From assembly GCF_024693525.1 (NCBI RefSeq), contig NZ_JAILKR010000081.1, forward strand, positions 1 through 14,118: 14,118 nt of DNA, written 5' to 3'. Both the position numbers and the translations under genes were made by a program. This document shows positions 1-7,400 of the stretch, in pieces. Source of the DNA: Selenomonas sp. GTDB taxonomy: Bacteria > Bacillota_C > Negativicutes > Selenomonadales > Selenomonadaceae. Position 1 is the first letter of the stretch. Each line of letters begins with the position of its first letter. The notes beneath the pieces were generated by a model, which did no database searches, had not been told where the DNA came from, and saw only the letters and a program-made list of their open reading frames with translations.

Positions 1-1
1 T

Positions 2-76
2 TGGTGACGCCTATGGGATTCGAACCCATGAACCCGGCGTGAGAGGCCGGTGTCTTAACCACTTGACGAAGGCGCC
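2..76 (-). tRNA. tRNA-Glu (anticodon CUC), copy 1
   Basis: Reverse complement folds as a full cloverleaf: acceptor stem GGCGCCT paired with AGGCGTC, anticodon stem CCGGC/GCCGG around the loop CTCTCAC (anticodon CUC), a T-arm with the GGTTCGAATCC loop sequence, discriminator A and an encoded 3' CCA at 2-4. CUC reads GAG (Glu). It follows tRNA copy 2 by 6 nt in the direction of transcription. Apart from one acceptor pair it is identical to that copy. Confidence 0.95.
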
Positions 77-82
77 GATATT

Positions 83-157
83 TGGTGACACCTATGGGAT
101 TCGAACCCATGAACCCGGCGTGAGAGGCCGGTGTCTTAACCACTTGACGAAGGTGCC
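83..157 (-). tRNA. tRNA-Glu (anticodon CUC), copy 2
   Basis: Same cloverleaf as copy 1, with encoded CCA at 83-85. The acceptor stem is GGCACCT/AGGTGTC, so the pair 4:69 is A-U here and G-C in copy 1, a compensatory double change that keeps the stem intact. It starts 24 nt after the gltX stop codon on the same strand. No hairpin with a T-run is visible in that gap, so read-through from gltX and release by RNase processing is plausible. Confidence 0.95.
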
Positions 158-181
158 ACGTAACTGACTTGATTAATTATA

Positions 182-1642
182 TTACAGGTCTTGCAAATTT
201 GCAAGGCTTTTTTTCAATCTTTCCAGAGAAATTTCCTTGCCCAACAGAGAGAGCAGTTCCGTAGCACCGCCCGGCGTTACTTTCTGGCCGGCAACGGCGA
301 TGCGGAGTACCCACATGACGAGGCCCTTCTTGAGTTCTTTTTCTTCAATGAAGGCTTCCAGCTTTGCATAGAGGCTGTCGTTGTTCCACTCGGCTTCGTC
401 GACGTTTTCGATGAGTTCGACGAGAGTTGGCAGCAACTCGACGGCTTTTTCCACCGTAACCTTGTTGCGTTTGTTGACATAGAGCTCAGCATCGAAGGCA
501 GGCATGTCAATCAGGAAGCTGATTTCGTCTTTGATTTCGCCGAAGCGGGTAAGGCGGGTTTTCAAGAGAGCTGCCAGGGATTCCCAGTTTGCTTCGAGAT
601 AGTCCGGCAAATCGCCTGCGAAGTCGTGAGCCTTTTTCGCGAAACTTGCATCGTCCATTGCTTTGAAATACTCACCGTTAATCCAGCCGAGCTTGTCATA
701 GTCAAAGACTGCCGGAGATTTGGAAAGACCTTCCAGGCTGAAATGAGCGATGAGCTCATCCATGGAGAAGATTTCCTGATTGGTGGTTTTCGGATTCCAG
801 CCAAGCAGGGCAACGTAGTTGACGATAGCTTCCGGCAAGTAGCCCATGTTCACCAAATCGTCAAAGGAGGTAGCACCATGGCGCTTCGAGAGCTTGGATA
901 CGGAGCCATCTTCGTTCTTGCCCATGACCGGTGCAAGGTGGATGAAGGTCGGCGTCTCCCAGCCGTAAGCCTGGTACAAGAGGTTATATTTCGGCGTGGA
1001 GGTGATGAACTCAGCGCCGCGCATGATATGGGTGATGCCCATCAGATGGTCATCAATGACGTTGGCGAAGTTGTAAGTCGGCATGCCATCGCGTTTTAAG
1101 AGAACCTGGTCCTCTAGTTCCTCGTTGGGGATGGTGATGTTGCCGTGCAGGACATCGAAGAACGTAGTCTCGCCGGAAAGGGGCATTTTCTGACGGATGA
1201 CGTAGGGGTCACCGTTTTTCAGATGTTCATCGATTGCTTCCTGGGGCAGGTCGCGGCAGGTGCGGTCATAGCCGCCAAACTGGCCGACGGAGTGGTCTTC
1301 GTCTGGGTCACAGAAGCAGTAGTAAGCATGGCCGGAGGCTACGAGCTCCTCCGCGTATTTCTTGTAGATATCCATGCGCTCACTCTGGATGTATGGGCCG
1401 CAGTCGCCGCCGATGTCGGGGCCTTCGTCCGGAACGATTTTGGCCAGTTCCAGGGTGCGGTTGATGAAGTCGACTGCATCCGCAACATAGCGGGTACGGT
1501 CCGTATCCTCGATGCGCAGGATGAAATCACCTTTCTGTGCTTTGGCGTAAAGGTAGCCGTAAAGGGCCGTGCGCAGGTTGCCGATGTGCATATAACCCGT
1601 CGGGCTCGGGGCAAAACGGGTGCGGACTCTCTGTTCAGTCAA
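182..1642 (-). CDS. gltX: glutamyl-tRNA synthetase
   Basis: Charges tRNA-Glu with glutamate using ATP in the cytoplasm. The 486-residue product is normal for a bacterial class I GluRS. Visible signatures are RFAPSPTGYMHIGNLRTAL at residues 9-27 (HIGH motif as HIGN, 19-22), the RIEDTD element near residue 43, and the KMSKS-type loop as KLSKR at 250-254. The C-terminal anticodon-binding helical domain follows. The start is a TTG at 1640-1642: no ATG fits, and an AGGAGG ribosome site lies 8 nt upstream. The two tRNA-Glu genes follow directly downstream, linking enzyme and substrate. Whether it is strictly Glu-specific or also charges tRNA-Gln (non-discriminating, with GatCAB) cannot be decided here. 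Confidence 0.97.
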   Translation of the reverse strand: MTEQRVRTRFAPSPTGYMHIGNLRTALYGYLYAKAQKGDFILRIEDTDRTRYVADAVDFINRTLELAKIVPDEGPDIGGDCGPYIQSERMDIYKKYAEELVASGHAYYCFCDPDEDHSVGQFGGYDRTCRDLPQEAIDEHLKNGDPYVIRQKMPLSGETTFFDVLHGNITIPNEELEDQVLLKRDGMPTYNFANVIDDHLMGITHIMRGAEFITSTPKYNLLYQAYGWETPTFIHLAPVMGKNEDGSVSKLSKRHGATSFDDLVNMGYLPEAIVNYVALLGWNPKTTNQEIFSMDELIAHFSLEGLSKSPAVFDYDKLGWINGEYFKAMDDASFAKKAHDFAGDLPDYLEANWESLAALLKTRLTRFGEIKDEISFLIDMPAFDAELYVNKRNKVTVEKAVELLPTLVELIENVDEAEWNNDSLYAKLEAFIEEKELKKGLVMWVLRIAVAGQKVTPGGATELLSLLGKEISLERLKKSLANLQDL

Positions 1643-1694
1643 TGTTGTTTCCTCCTATATAAATAGATAAAAGTGTGTCAAATTTTCTTCTAAA

Positions 1695-1723
1695 AGTATA
1701 CTACATTCCTAGGATACGGGCAA
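1695..1723 (-). promoter_or_regulatory. candidate sigma-70 promoter of gltX
   Basis: On the minus strand TTGCCC (1723-1718) and TATACT (1700-1695) are separated by exactly 17 bp. Transcription would start near 1688, giving a leader of about 45 nt before the TTG start. The -35 box sits in the T-tract of the dhaL terminator, which fits a tight unit boundary. Confidence 0.55.
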
Positions 1724-1749
1724 ATAAAAAGCCTTCCGCAGTGGAAGGC
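1721..1749 (-). terminator. rho-independent terminator of dhaL
   Basis: On the minus strand a 7-bp stem GCCTTCC/GGAAGGC with a 5-nt loop is followed by TTTTTATTT. It lies 14 nt past the dhaL stop codon and separates it from gltX. Confidence 0.85.
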
Positions 1750-1762
1750 CGTATAGACATGG

Positions 1763-2386
1763 TCAGTTCTTCAGGAACTGATAAAGGGCACGGTACATCA
1801 CCATCGAGCTTACAGCACCTGGATCTTCGATGCCGATGCTGCGTTCACCTACCAGGCTGGCGCGTCCCTTGCGGGCGGCAATGGTTTTCGTGTAATTGAC
1901 ACCTTCGCCAGCTGCCCGGGAAGCATCCTGAAGGACTTCGAATAAGGTCTTGTCCTGGGCGTTTTCCGGCAGGAAGCAGTCGCGGACCGGAATCAAAGTA
2001 TCCAGCATGGTTTTGTCACCCTGTTCGGCATGGCCGCGTTTCTGGATAGCGGCGATGGCAGCACTCAAAAGTTTTTCAATGCTTCCTACATTCATGTGCG
2101 TTTCTTCGTCACAGGCCTCGCCAGCACTGACAAATCCAGCACCGTAGAGGGGGCCGGCAGCGCCGCCGACATTCTGAATCAGGGCTTTGCCGATTGCCTT
2201 GAGTACGGGGCCTGGCATAGTAGTATCATCCATTTCCTCGACAGCTTCTTGCGCTGCGCGGAAGCCGCGAGCCATGTTTAAGCCGTGATCACCATCGCCG
2301 ATTTTGGCATCTAACGAAGTAAGATAATCCTTTTGGGCAATTACAGCTGCTGCAACAGCATCCAATGCATCTTTGATTCTTGTCAT
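1763..2386 (-). CDS. dhaL: dihydroxyacetone kinase subunit DhaL (ADP/ATP-binding)
   Basis: DhaL is the nucleotide-binding subunit that passes phosphate to dihydroxyacetone held covalently on DhaK. In PTS-type systems its bound ADP is recharged by DhaM. The 207-residue length is typical. The metal-binding aspartate motif DAKIGDGDHGLNMARG is at residues 26-41 (D26, D31, D33). The nucleotide-site segment GDKTMLD is near 123-129, and the C-terminal GRASLVGERSIGIEDPGA at 175-191 is characteristic. The ATG is preceded by AAGGAG at a 7-8 nt distance. No dhaK or dhaM lies next to it: upstream is a divergent lysR, downstream a terminator. It is therefore either an orphan subunit or works with partners encoded elsewhere. 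Confidence 0.9.
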   Translation of the reverse strand: MTRIKDALDAVAAAVIAQKDYLTSLDAKIGDGDHGLNMARGFRAAQEAVEEMDDTTMPGPVLKAIGKALIQNVGGAAGPLYGAGFVSAGEACDEETHMNVGSIEKLLSAAIAAIQKRGHAEQGDKTMLDTLIPVRDCFLPENAQDKTLFEVLQDASRAAGEGVNYTKTIAARKGRASLVGERSIGIEDPGAVSSMVMYRALYQFLKN

Positions 2387-2438
2387 TCGAAAACTCCTTT
2401 TCTATAAATTGGGTAATTAATGGGGATTAGGGAATAAA

Positions 2439-2462
2439 CTCTATTGCGTGGAGGCAATAGAG
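2439..2462. repeat. inverted repeat in the dhaL/lysR intergenic region
   Basis: CTCTATTGC and GCAATAGAG form a perfect 9-bp stem with a 6-nt loop. It would lie in the 5' leader of dhaL. There is no long T-run, so a leader hairpin or a protein-binding dyad is more likely than a terminator. Confidence 0.4.
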
Positions 2463-2471
2463 AATGATTCG

Positions 2472-2504
2472 TAATATTGTACCATAATATTATAGCATGG
2501 TTAA
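2472..2504 (-). promoter_or_regulatory. candidate dhaL promoter with overlapping dyad operator
   Basis: On the minus strand TTAACC (2504-2499) and TACAAT (2481-2476) are spaced by 17 bp, and a perfect TATAAT lies at 2494-2489. The perfect 7-bp dyad TAATATT-N7-AATATTA (2472-2492) covers these -10 boxes. It has the T-N11-A-like shape bound by LysR-type proteins, so the divergent LysR product could act here. That regulation is an inference. Apart from this dyad, the hairpin at 2439 and the lysR promoter, I see nothing else in the 313-bp gap 2387-2699. Confidence 0.4.
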
Positions 2505-2610
2505 TCTAAAGCACAAGTGTGAATTGACAGAAATATGGGATAAGAGTTACAGCTTTACATAAGGTTTGGTGGATGGATCGCGTTTTTCTATAAAAAAATC
2601 GTGAAATTGT

Positions 2611-2639
2611 TTGCCTATTTCTGGCTGAAAAAGTATAAT
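2611..2639 (+). promoter_or_regulatory. candidate promoter of the lysR-thioesterase operon
   Basis: TTGCCT (2611-2616) and a perfect TATAAT (2634-2639) are spaced by 17 bp. Transcription would start near 2646, giving a leader of about 54 nt to the lysR ATG. Confidence 0.6.
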
Positions 2640-2699
2640 AGCAATAAGGTTCAGTATAGTAACTATGTGTATTACGTTATAGATTGAAAGAGGGTTAAT

Positions 2700-3602
2700 A
2701 TGGAAATCAAGGATATGCGGGCGTTTTATGCAATCGTTGAGGAGGGCAATATCAGCCATGCCGCCCAGCGGTTGGACATTGCACAACCGGCTTTGTCCCG
2801 GCAGATGAAGCGCTTGGAGACGGCATTGGGGGTTCAGCTTTTTGAGCGCGGCAGCCGCCGCATCCGCCTGACCGATGCGGGACGGGTCATGTATGCCAGA
2901 GTTGAGCACATCCTGGGAATGGTGGATGGCACCGTTCGTGAGATTACGGAAATCGGTTCGGGGGTAGCCGGGTCGGTTCGCATCGGTACCATTACTTCTT
3001 CGGGAGCTATGTTGTTGCCGGAACTCATCACGGAGTTCCACTCCCGCTATCCCAATGTTACCTACCAGATTTGGGAGGCTGAGGGGTCGAGAATCCTGGA
3101 GCTGCTAGATAATCGCGTCATCGAAATTGGTGTAACGCGCACCCAGGTGGATTCCAAGGTATATGAGTCCATCGTTTTGCCTAATGAACCCTTTGTACTC
3201 ATCATGAATAAGAACGATGAGATCGGTGAGGCAAAAGACACGGTTCGCATGGAAGAACTCAAAGATGTTCCTATTATTATCCCCCTGCGGTGGCAGTCGG
3301 TTTTCGTGTCCAACTGCCACAAGCTAGGCTTCGAACCCAATGTGGTTTGCGTCAGTGACAGTATTGTACAGGATTTGCTGTTGGCTAAAATGGACATGGG
3401 CATGGCGCTGGTGCCGATTTCTTCCAAGAATCTGCTGACAGATGGCAACCTTATATATAAGAAACTGGTGGAACCGGAAATGAGTACCCACACGGTAGTG
3501 GCATGGCTCAAGAACCGTACCCTTTCTTCTTCCAGTGAGCATCTCATTAACCTGTTCCGGGAAATGTATCTGAGCGAAGGCACAGAAGGAGGCCGAGGCT
3601 AA
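2700..3602 (+). CDS. LysR-type transcriptional regulator
   Basis: A DNA-binding transcription factor of 300 residues, the usual family length. The N-terminal winged helix-turn-helix is visible at residues 5-62: the core GNISHAAQRLDIAQPALSRQ (16-35), followed by KRLETALGVQLFER and RRIRLTDAG. Residues about 90-295 form the periplasmic-binding-protein-like effector domain. An AGAGGG site lies 5 nt before the ATG. It is divergent from dhaL and 1 nt upstream of a thioesterase gene in the same direction, so it probably controls one or both. The co-inducer is unknown. Confidence 0.93.
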   Translation: MEIKDMRAFYAIVEEGNISHAAQRLDIAQPALSRQMKRLETALGVQLFERGSRRIRLTDAGRVMYARVEHILGMVDGTVREITEIGSGVAGSVRIGTITSSGAMLLPELITEFHSRYPNVTYQIWEAEGSRILELLDNRVIEIGVTRTQVDSKVYESIVLPNEPFVLIMNKNDEIGEAKDTVRMEELKDVPIIIPLRWQSVFVSNCHKLGFEPNVVCVSDSIVQDLLLAKMDMGMALVPISSKNLLTDGNLIYKKLVEPEMSTHTVVAWLKNRTLSSSSEHLINLFREMYLSEGTEGGRG

Positions 3603-3603
3603 T

Positions 3604-3999
3604 ATGGAATTAACGGAAATAAAGATTGGTCTTACCAATAGGGTTACGGAAATGGTCACCGAGCAGAATACCGCTGTGACCATGGGCAGTGGCAACCTGC
3701 CGGTCTATGCGACACCGGCAATGACCTGTTTGATGGAGAAGGCCGCAGCAGAAGCTCTGGAGCCATTGCTGTCGGAGGGGTGGACTACGGTGGGGATTTC
3801 CCTGAATGTGGCGCATAAGGCACCGACTCCAACGGGACTTGAGGTCCGTGTCGAGGCAGAGGTAGTGGCTGTAGAAGGCCGCAAGGTAACGTTTGCCGTT
3901 CGGGCGTTTGATGGACGGGAAGAAATCGGGAGCGGCATCCATGAACGCTTTGCTGTGCTGCGGGATAAATTCACGGCCAAGGCGGAAGCGAAACGGTGA
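3604..3999 (+). CDS. FlK-like hotdog-fold acyl-CoA thioesterase
   Basis: A 131-residue single-domain protein of the hotdog thioesterase superfamily, most like fluoroacetyl-CoA thioesterase FlK and its many house-keeping relatives. The segment VYATPAMTCLMEKAA (34-48) is typical. T37, E45 and H71 keep the 8- and 26-residue spacings of the FlK catalytic residues Thr42, Glu50 and His76. It begins 1 nt after the lysR stop codon, with AAGGAGG about 11 nt upstream inside lysR, so it is probably translationally coupled. The substrate is unknown. Most relatives outside fluoroacetate producers are simply annotated thioesterase family protein, so removal of an unwanted acyl-CoA is only a guess. Confidence 0.85.
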   Translation: MELTEIKIGLTNRVTEMVTEQNTAVTMGSGNLPVYATPAMTCLMEKAAAEALEPLLSEGWTTVGISLNVAHKAPTPTGLEVRVEAEVVAVEGRKVTFAVRAFDGREEIGSGIHERFAVLRDKFTAKAEAKR

Positions 4000-4039
4000 T
4001 GGCAGCAGGTGTTTTTCGGGTTATATTTGAATTAGAAAT

Positions 4040-4073
4040 GAAGGGCGGGGGTTTAATTTCCCCGCCTTTCGTT
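4040..4073 (+). terminator. rho-independent terminator after the thioesterase gene
   Basis: An 11-bp stem (4040-4050 with 4060-4070, GGCGGGG/CCCCGCC core, one G-U pair) with a 9-nt loop is followed by GTTATAT. The T-run is short, so strength is uncertain. Confidence 0.65.
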
Positions 4074-4147
4074 ATATCATAGTAATATAGTTTATTAGAA
4101 AAATTATGCAATCCACAGGGATTACTAATATTCGGAGGGATATAACT

Positions 4148-4840
4148 ATGGGAAATCCACGTATTTTTATTGTTGAGGACGAGCGGCGTATTGCCCGTTT
4201 CCTTCAGATTGAGCTGGAGCATGAGGGATATGAGACAGCTACGGAGGACAACGGTCTGCATGCTTTTGAGCGCATTGCCCAGGAAGATTACGATTTGGTA
4301 CTGTTAGATCTCATGCTGCCGGATATGGATGGTATGACAATTTGCCGCAAAGTACGTGAGATTTCCGATGTTCCTATCATTATGCTGACGGCTCGCGACG
4401 ACGTGGAAGACAAGGTCAATGGTCTCGACATCGGTGCCGATGACTATATGACGAAGCCTTTTGCTATCCAGGAGCTCTTGGCCCGCGTCCGCAACGCGTT
4501 GCGCAAACCTCGTGGCGATGGACGGGAACTCGAAAACGAGGGCGAGAAACTGCAGGTCCGCGACCTCGTCATGTATCCGAGCCGTTATGAGGTTCGGGTG
4601 AAGGGCGAGGAAGTTCAGCTGACTAAGAAGGAATACTCCCTTTTGGAATACTTGCTTCGCAATAAGCGCAATGTCCTGACCCGTGACCAGATTCTCCAGG
4701 AAGTATGGGGCTATGATTACACGGGCGACACGAACGTTGTCGATGTTTATATCCGTTACCTGCGCGCGAAAATTGATGACCATTTTGATGAGAAGTATAT
4801 CTTTACGGTTCGAGGCGTAGGTTATGCGATCAAGGAGTAA
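4148..4840 (+). CDS. OmpR/ArlR-type response regulator
   Basis: A cytoplasmic two-component regulator of 230 residues. The receiver domain (4-118) has the acidic pocket E10-D11-E12, phospho-acceptor D54 (LVLLDLMLPDMDG), T81 and K103. The C-terminal winged helix (about 135-228) carries LTKKEYSLLEYLL and the recognition and wing region VVDVYIRYLRAKID to FTVRGVGYAI. An in-frame ATG exists at 4106, but the start at 4148 is chosen because GGAGGG sits 8 nt before it and the domain begins immediately. It overlaps the kinase gene by 17 nt, so the pair is an operon. Overall it resembles ArlR and other regulators of Gram-positive type; target genes are not visible. Confidence 0.93.
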   Translation: MGNPRIFIVEDERRIARFLQIELEHEGYETATEDNGLHAFERIAQEDYDLVLLDLMLPDMDGMTICRKVREISDVPIIMLTARDDVEDKVNGLDIGADDYMTKPFAIQELLARVRNALRKPRGDGRELENEGEKLQVRDLVMYPSRYEVRVKGEEVQLTKKEYSLLEYLLRNKRNVLTRDQILQEVWGYDYTGDTNVVDVYIRYLRAKIDDHFDEKYIFTVRGVGYAIKE

Positions 4841-6275
4841 GGCTTGGCTTCGTCATCCCATGATGATGTTCAACCGGTTGCGCTATGCGCAGATATCTAC
4901 GAAGATTACCTGCTTTTATGCGTCGGTCTTACTGTTGGTCCTTATCCTGACCAGCGTGCTGACAGGATTGGGCGTTTATTTTTCTTTTTATCACCAGGCG
5001 GAAGTGGAAATCGAAATCAGCATGAATCATGTCCTAGAGCGCATGCATCAAGGGCGTCCCATGGGAGATGATTTTTGGCGTGATGACCTCATTATGCCCG
5101 GTGTAGTCCTGCGCATAACGGATTTATCCGGTCGGACGGTGTATGAAAATGATGCGCACTATCCATCGATTCGCCGCATCGAAGAAAACACCATGAAGAA
5201 TCCGCCCTTTTGGGCAAATCGGGACATGCAGGTTGCAGAAGTGCGCAACATGACCATTTATCATGCGAAGATGGACGTGGAATATCAGGGACAAGTCTAT
5301 CAGCTTCATTTCTTCAAGACGATTACGGCGGAAAAGCATTTCTTGGAGACCTTGCAGAAAATCTTGTTCCTCATGACGATATTAGGGTTCGTGCTGGCTC
5401 TGTTGGCAGGGTATTTTGTCAGCAAGCGGATACTGCTGCCCATTCGTGAAATGACCGCAACGGCGCGCAAGATTGAGGTAGAGAAGATGGATCGCCGCAT
5501 TTCGGTGCCGCCGGCCCATGACGAACTCTCGGAATTGGCCGAGACCTTCAATCACATGCTCGAGCGGTTGGAGGCTGGGTTCAAGCAGCAGCAACGGTTT
5601 GTATCGGATGCTTCCCATGAGCTTCGGACGCCAGTCACCGTTATTCTGGGCTATTCGGACTTGCTTTCCCGCTGGGGGCGGCAGGATGAAGAGATTCTCG
5701 ACGAAGGTATTTCCTCCATTCGTTCCGAGGCGGAGGACATGCAGCAGCTTATCGAAAAGCTGCTGTTCTTGGCGCGTGCTGACCAGAAGCGGCAGGTTCT
5801 TCACAAAGAGCGTATTGAGCTTTCGGAACTGTTGGAAGATGTTATGCGTAAGATGAAGCTGGTAACGAAAACTCATACGGTTGATTTGCTGGAAAATGCC
5901 CAGGGGGTTATTTTCGCAGACCAGGTCACCATGCGTCAGATGATACGTATTTTCTTGGAGAACAGTACGAAATATACCCCGAAGGGCGGTCGTATCACGG
6001 CTAGTTCCCATCGGCTGCCGGAGGGTGGCTTTATCCAGTTGGAGCTAGCGGATAATGGCATCGGTATCGCCAAGGAAGATCAGCAGAAGGTATTTGAGCG
6101 ATTTTATCGTGTCGATGCATCGCGAACCAAGGCGGAAGGCGGTGTGAGTGGCACTGGTCTAGGCCTATCGATTGCCAGCTGGATTTGTGAGCAGCATGGA
6201 ATCGAGATTTCCATGGACAGTGATCTGGGGAAGGGCACGAAGATAATTTTGAAGATTCCTTTGGCAGAAGGATGA
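4824..6275 (+). CDS. sensor histidine kinase, ArlS-like, partner of the preceding regulator
   Basis: A membrane kinase of 483 residues that autophosphorylates and passes phosphate to the regulator. Visible in order: TM1 about 31-53, an extracytoplasmic sensor of about 125 residues, TM2 about 179-199, HAMP linker about 200-252, the H-box FVSDASHELRTPVTVI with H265, N-box with N380 (FLENSTKYTP), G1 DNGIGI (410-415), F-box FERFYRVD, and G2 GTGLGLSI (443-450). All catalytic boxes are intact. The start at 4824 overlaps the regulator. In-frame Met codons at 4860-4866 are possible alternatives, because no strong ribosome site favours 4824. The signal sensed is unknown. Confidence 0.92.
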   Translation: MRSRSKAWLRHPMMMFNRLRYAQISTKITCFYASVLLLVLILTSVLTGLGVYFSFYHQAEVEIEISMNHVLERMHQGRPMGDDFWRDDLIMPGVVLRITDLSGRTVYENDAHYPSIRRIEENTMKNPPFWANRDMQVAEVRNMTIYHAKMDVEYQGQVYQLHFFKTITAEKHFLETLQKILFLMTILGFVLALLAGYFVSKRILLPIREMTATARKIEVEKMDRRISVPPAHDELSELAETFNHMLERLEAGFKQQQRFVSDASHELRTPVTVILGYSDLLSRWGRQDEEILDEGISSIRSEAEDMQQLIEKLLFLARADQKRQVLHKERIELSELLEDVMRKMKLVTKTHTVDLLENAQGVIFADQVTMRQMIRIFLENSTKYTPKGGRITASSHRLPEGGFIQLELADNGIGIAKEDQQKVFERFYRVDASRTKAEGGVSGTGLGLSIASWICEQHGIEISMDSDLGKGTKIILKIPLAEG

Positions 6276-6279
6276 AGGG

Positions 6280-6311
6280 ATATGTCTCTCCCCGATAGGG
6301 GAGAGGCATAT
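6280..6311 (+). terminator. long hairpin after the kinase gene, possible terminator
   Basis: A 14-bp stem (6280-6293 with 6298-6311, CTCTCCCC/GGGGAGAG core, one G-U pair) closes on a GATA tetraloop 4 nt past the kinase stop codon. No T-run follows, so it may be a weak terminator or a 3'-end stabilising hairpin. Confidence 0.5.
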
Positions 6312-6349
6312 TCGTATACAGAGATGAGAGAAGGAAAGGATGTACTGAG

Positions 6350-7198
6350 ATGAAGGTTTTGGTCACCGGTGTGACAGGTCAGTTAGGGTTTGATTGCGTA
6401 CGGGAATTACAAAAGCGTGGCTGGGAGGTTCGAGGGGTATCCAGTCGTGATTTCTCGTTGACGGATCCGGTAGGGATGCGAAAATACCTGGAAACTTTCC
6501 GTCCGGAAGCTGTGATTCATTGCGCGGCTTATACGGCAGTGGATAAAGCCGAGGATGAGCCGGAGCTTTGTGAGGCAATTAATGCGGAAGGTACACGCTG
6601 CCTGGCAGAACTTTGCCGCGAACTGGCGTGTAAGATGGTCTACATCAGTACGGATTACGTATTCCCGGGGAAGGGGGAGGAATACTATGAACCGGATGAT
6701 ATAAAAGATCCTTGCAACGCTTATGGACGTTCCAAGTTGCATGGAGAAGAAGCGGTATTGGAATTGTTGGAGAACTATTTTATCGTTCGCATTTCCTGGG
6801 TGTTTGGTATCAATGGCAAGAATTTTATCCGCACGATGCTAAAGCTGTCGGAATCCCATGAGGAACTGACGGTAGTGGATGATCAGATTGGTTCACCGAC
6901 TTATACGTATGATTTGGCAGTCTTGCTGGCAGATATGGTGCAGAGTGATAAATATGGGATTTATCATGCGACGAATGAAGGGGTCTGTTCCTGGGCGGAA
7001 CTGGCAGCGGAAACCTTTCGCTTGGCGGGGAAAGAGGTCAAAGTCACTCCCGTGCCTTCGTCGGCTTATCCCACCAAGGCCGTGCGCCCCAAAAATTCTC
7101 GCCTCAGTAAGGCGTGTCTGGAAAAAGCAGGCTTCAAACGTCTTCCTCAGTGGCAGGATGCGGTTAAACGTTACATAAAAGAGATGAAAGAAAACTAA
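6350..7198 (+). CDS. rfbD: dTDP-4-dehydrorhamnose reductase
   Basis: Catalyses the last step of dTDP-L-rhamnose synthesis, NAD(P)H reduction of dTDP-4-dehydro-L-rhamnose, supplying rhamnose for surface polysaccharide. At 282 residues it is normal for RmlD. The N-terminal nucleotide motif is GVTGQLG (7-13). STDYVF (100-105) holds the catalytic Thr, and YGRSK (125-129) is the YxxxK pair. DDQIGSPTYTYDLA (177-190) is a strong family signature. An AAGGAAAGGA site lies about 9 nt before the ATG. The rfbA, rfbB and rfbC partners are not in the window, so it stands alone here. Confidence 0.93.
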   Translation: MKVLVTGVTGQLGFDCVRELQKRGWEVRGVSSRDFSLTDPVGMRKYLETFRPEAVIHCAAYTAVDKAEDEPELCEAINAEGTRCLAELCRELACKMVYISTDYVFPGKGEEYYEPDDIKDPCNAYGRSKLHGEEAVLELLENYFIVRISWVFGINGKNFIRTMLKLSESHEELTVVDDQIGSPTYTYDLAVLLADMVQSDKYGIYHATNEGVCSWAELAAETFRLAGKEVKVTPVPSSAYPTKAVRPKNSRLSKACLEKAGFKRLPQWQDAVKRYIKEMKEN

Positions 7199-7303
7199 AC
7201 GATAGAATTGTCTCCTATACATATACATTTTACGAATATATTCGTTTTAGCTTGCACTTGTTGTGAATGGTTCACTAGAGAAAAACATTTTTACTAAAAT
7301 ATG

Positions 7304-7334
7304 TTGCAAGATTGTAAAGTTTAGTATATACTAA
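7304..7334 (+). promoter_or_regulatory. sstT promoter with palindrome over the -10 box
   Basis: TTGCAA (7304-7309) and TATACT (7327-7332) are spaced by 17 bp, with a leader of about 60 nt before the sstT start. The -10 box lies inside a perfect 14-bp palindrome TTAGTATATACTAA (7321-7334), a possible repressor site. A second perfect palindrome, ACGAATATATTCGT, occurs upstream at 7232-7245. Confidence 0.55.
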
Positions 7335-7400
7335 CACATGTACTTATTACGCGGACGGATTCGCATTGTTTCGTAAAAGGTTGTAAAGGAGATGGTTAGC

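Noticed and set aside
190..214. Palindrome CTTGCAAATTTGCAAG followed by seven Ts, terminator-like on the plus strand
   Set aside because: It codes for the last residues of GltX (NLQ region), faces into the gene, and has no plus-strand unit to end. On the minus strand no T-run follows.
191..1099. Long open frame of 302 codons on the plus strand inside gltX
   Set aside because: It is antisense to a clear glutamyl-tRNA synthetase, shows no family features, and no ribosome site was noted before it.
4106..4147. Upstream ATG extending the response regulator by 14 residues
   Set aside because: The extension is not part of the receiver fold, and the strong GGAGGG site is correctly spaced for the ATG at 4148.
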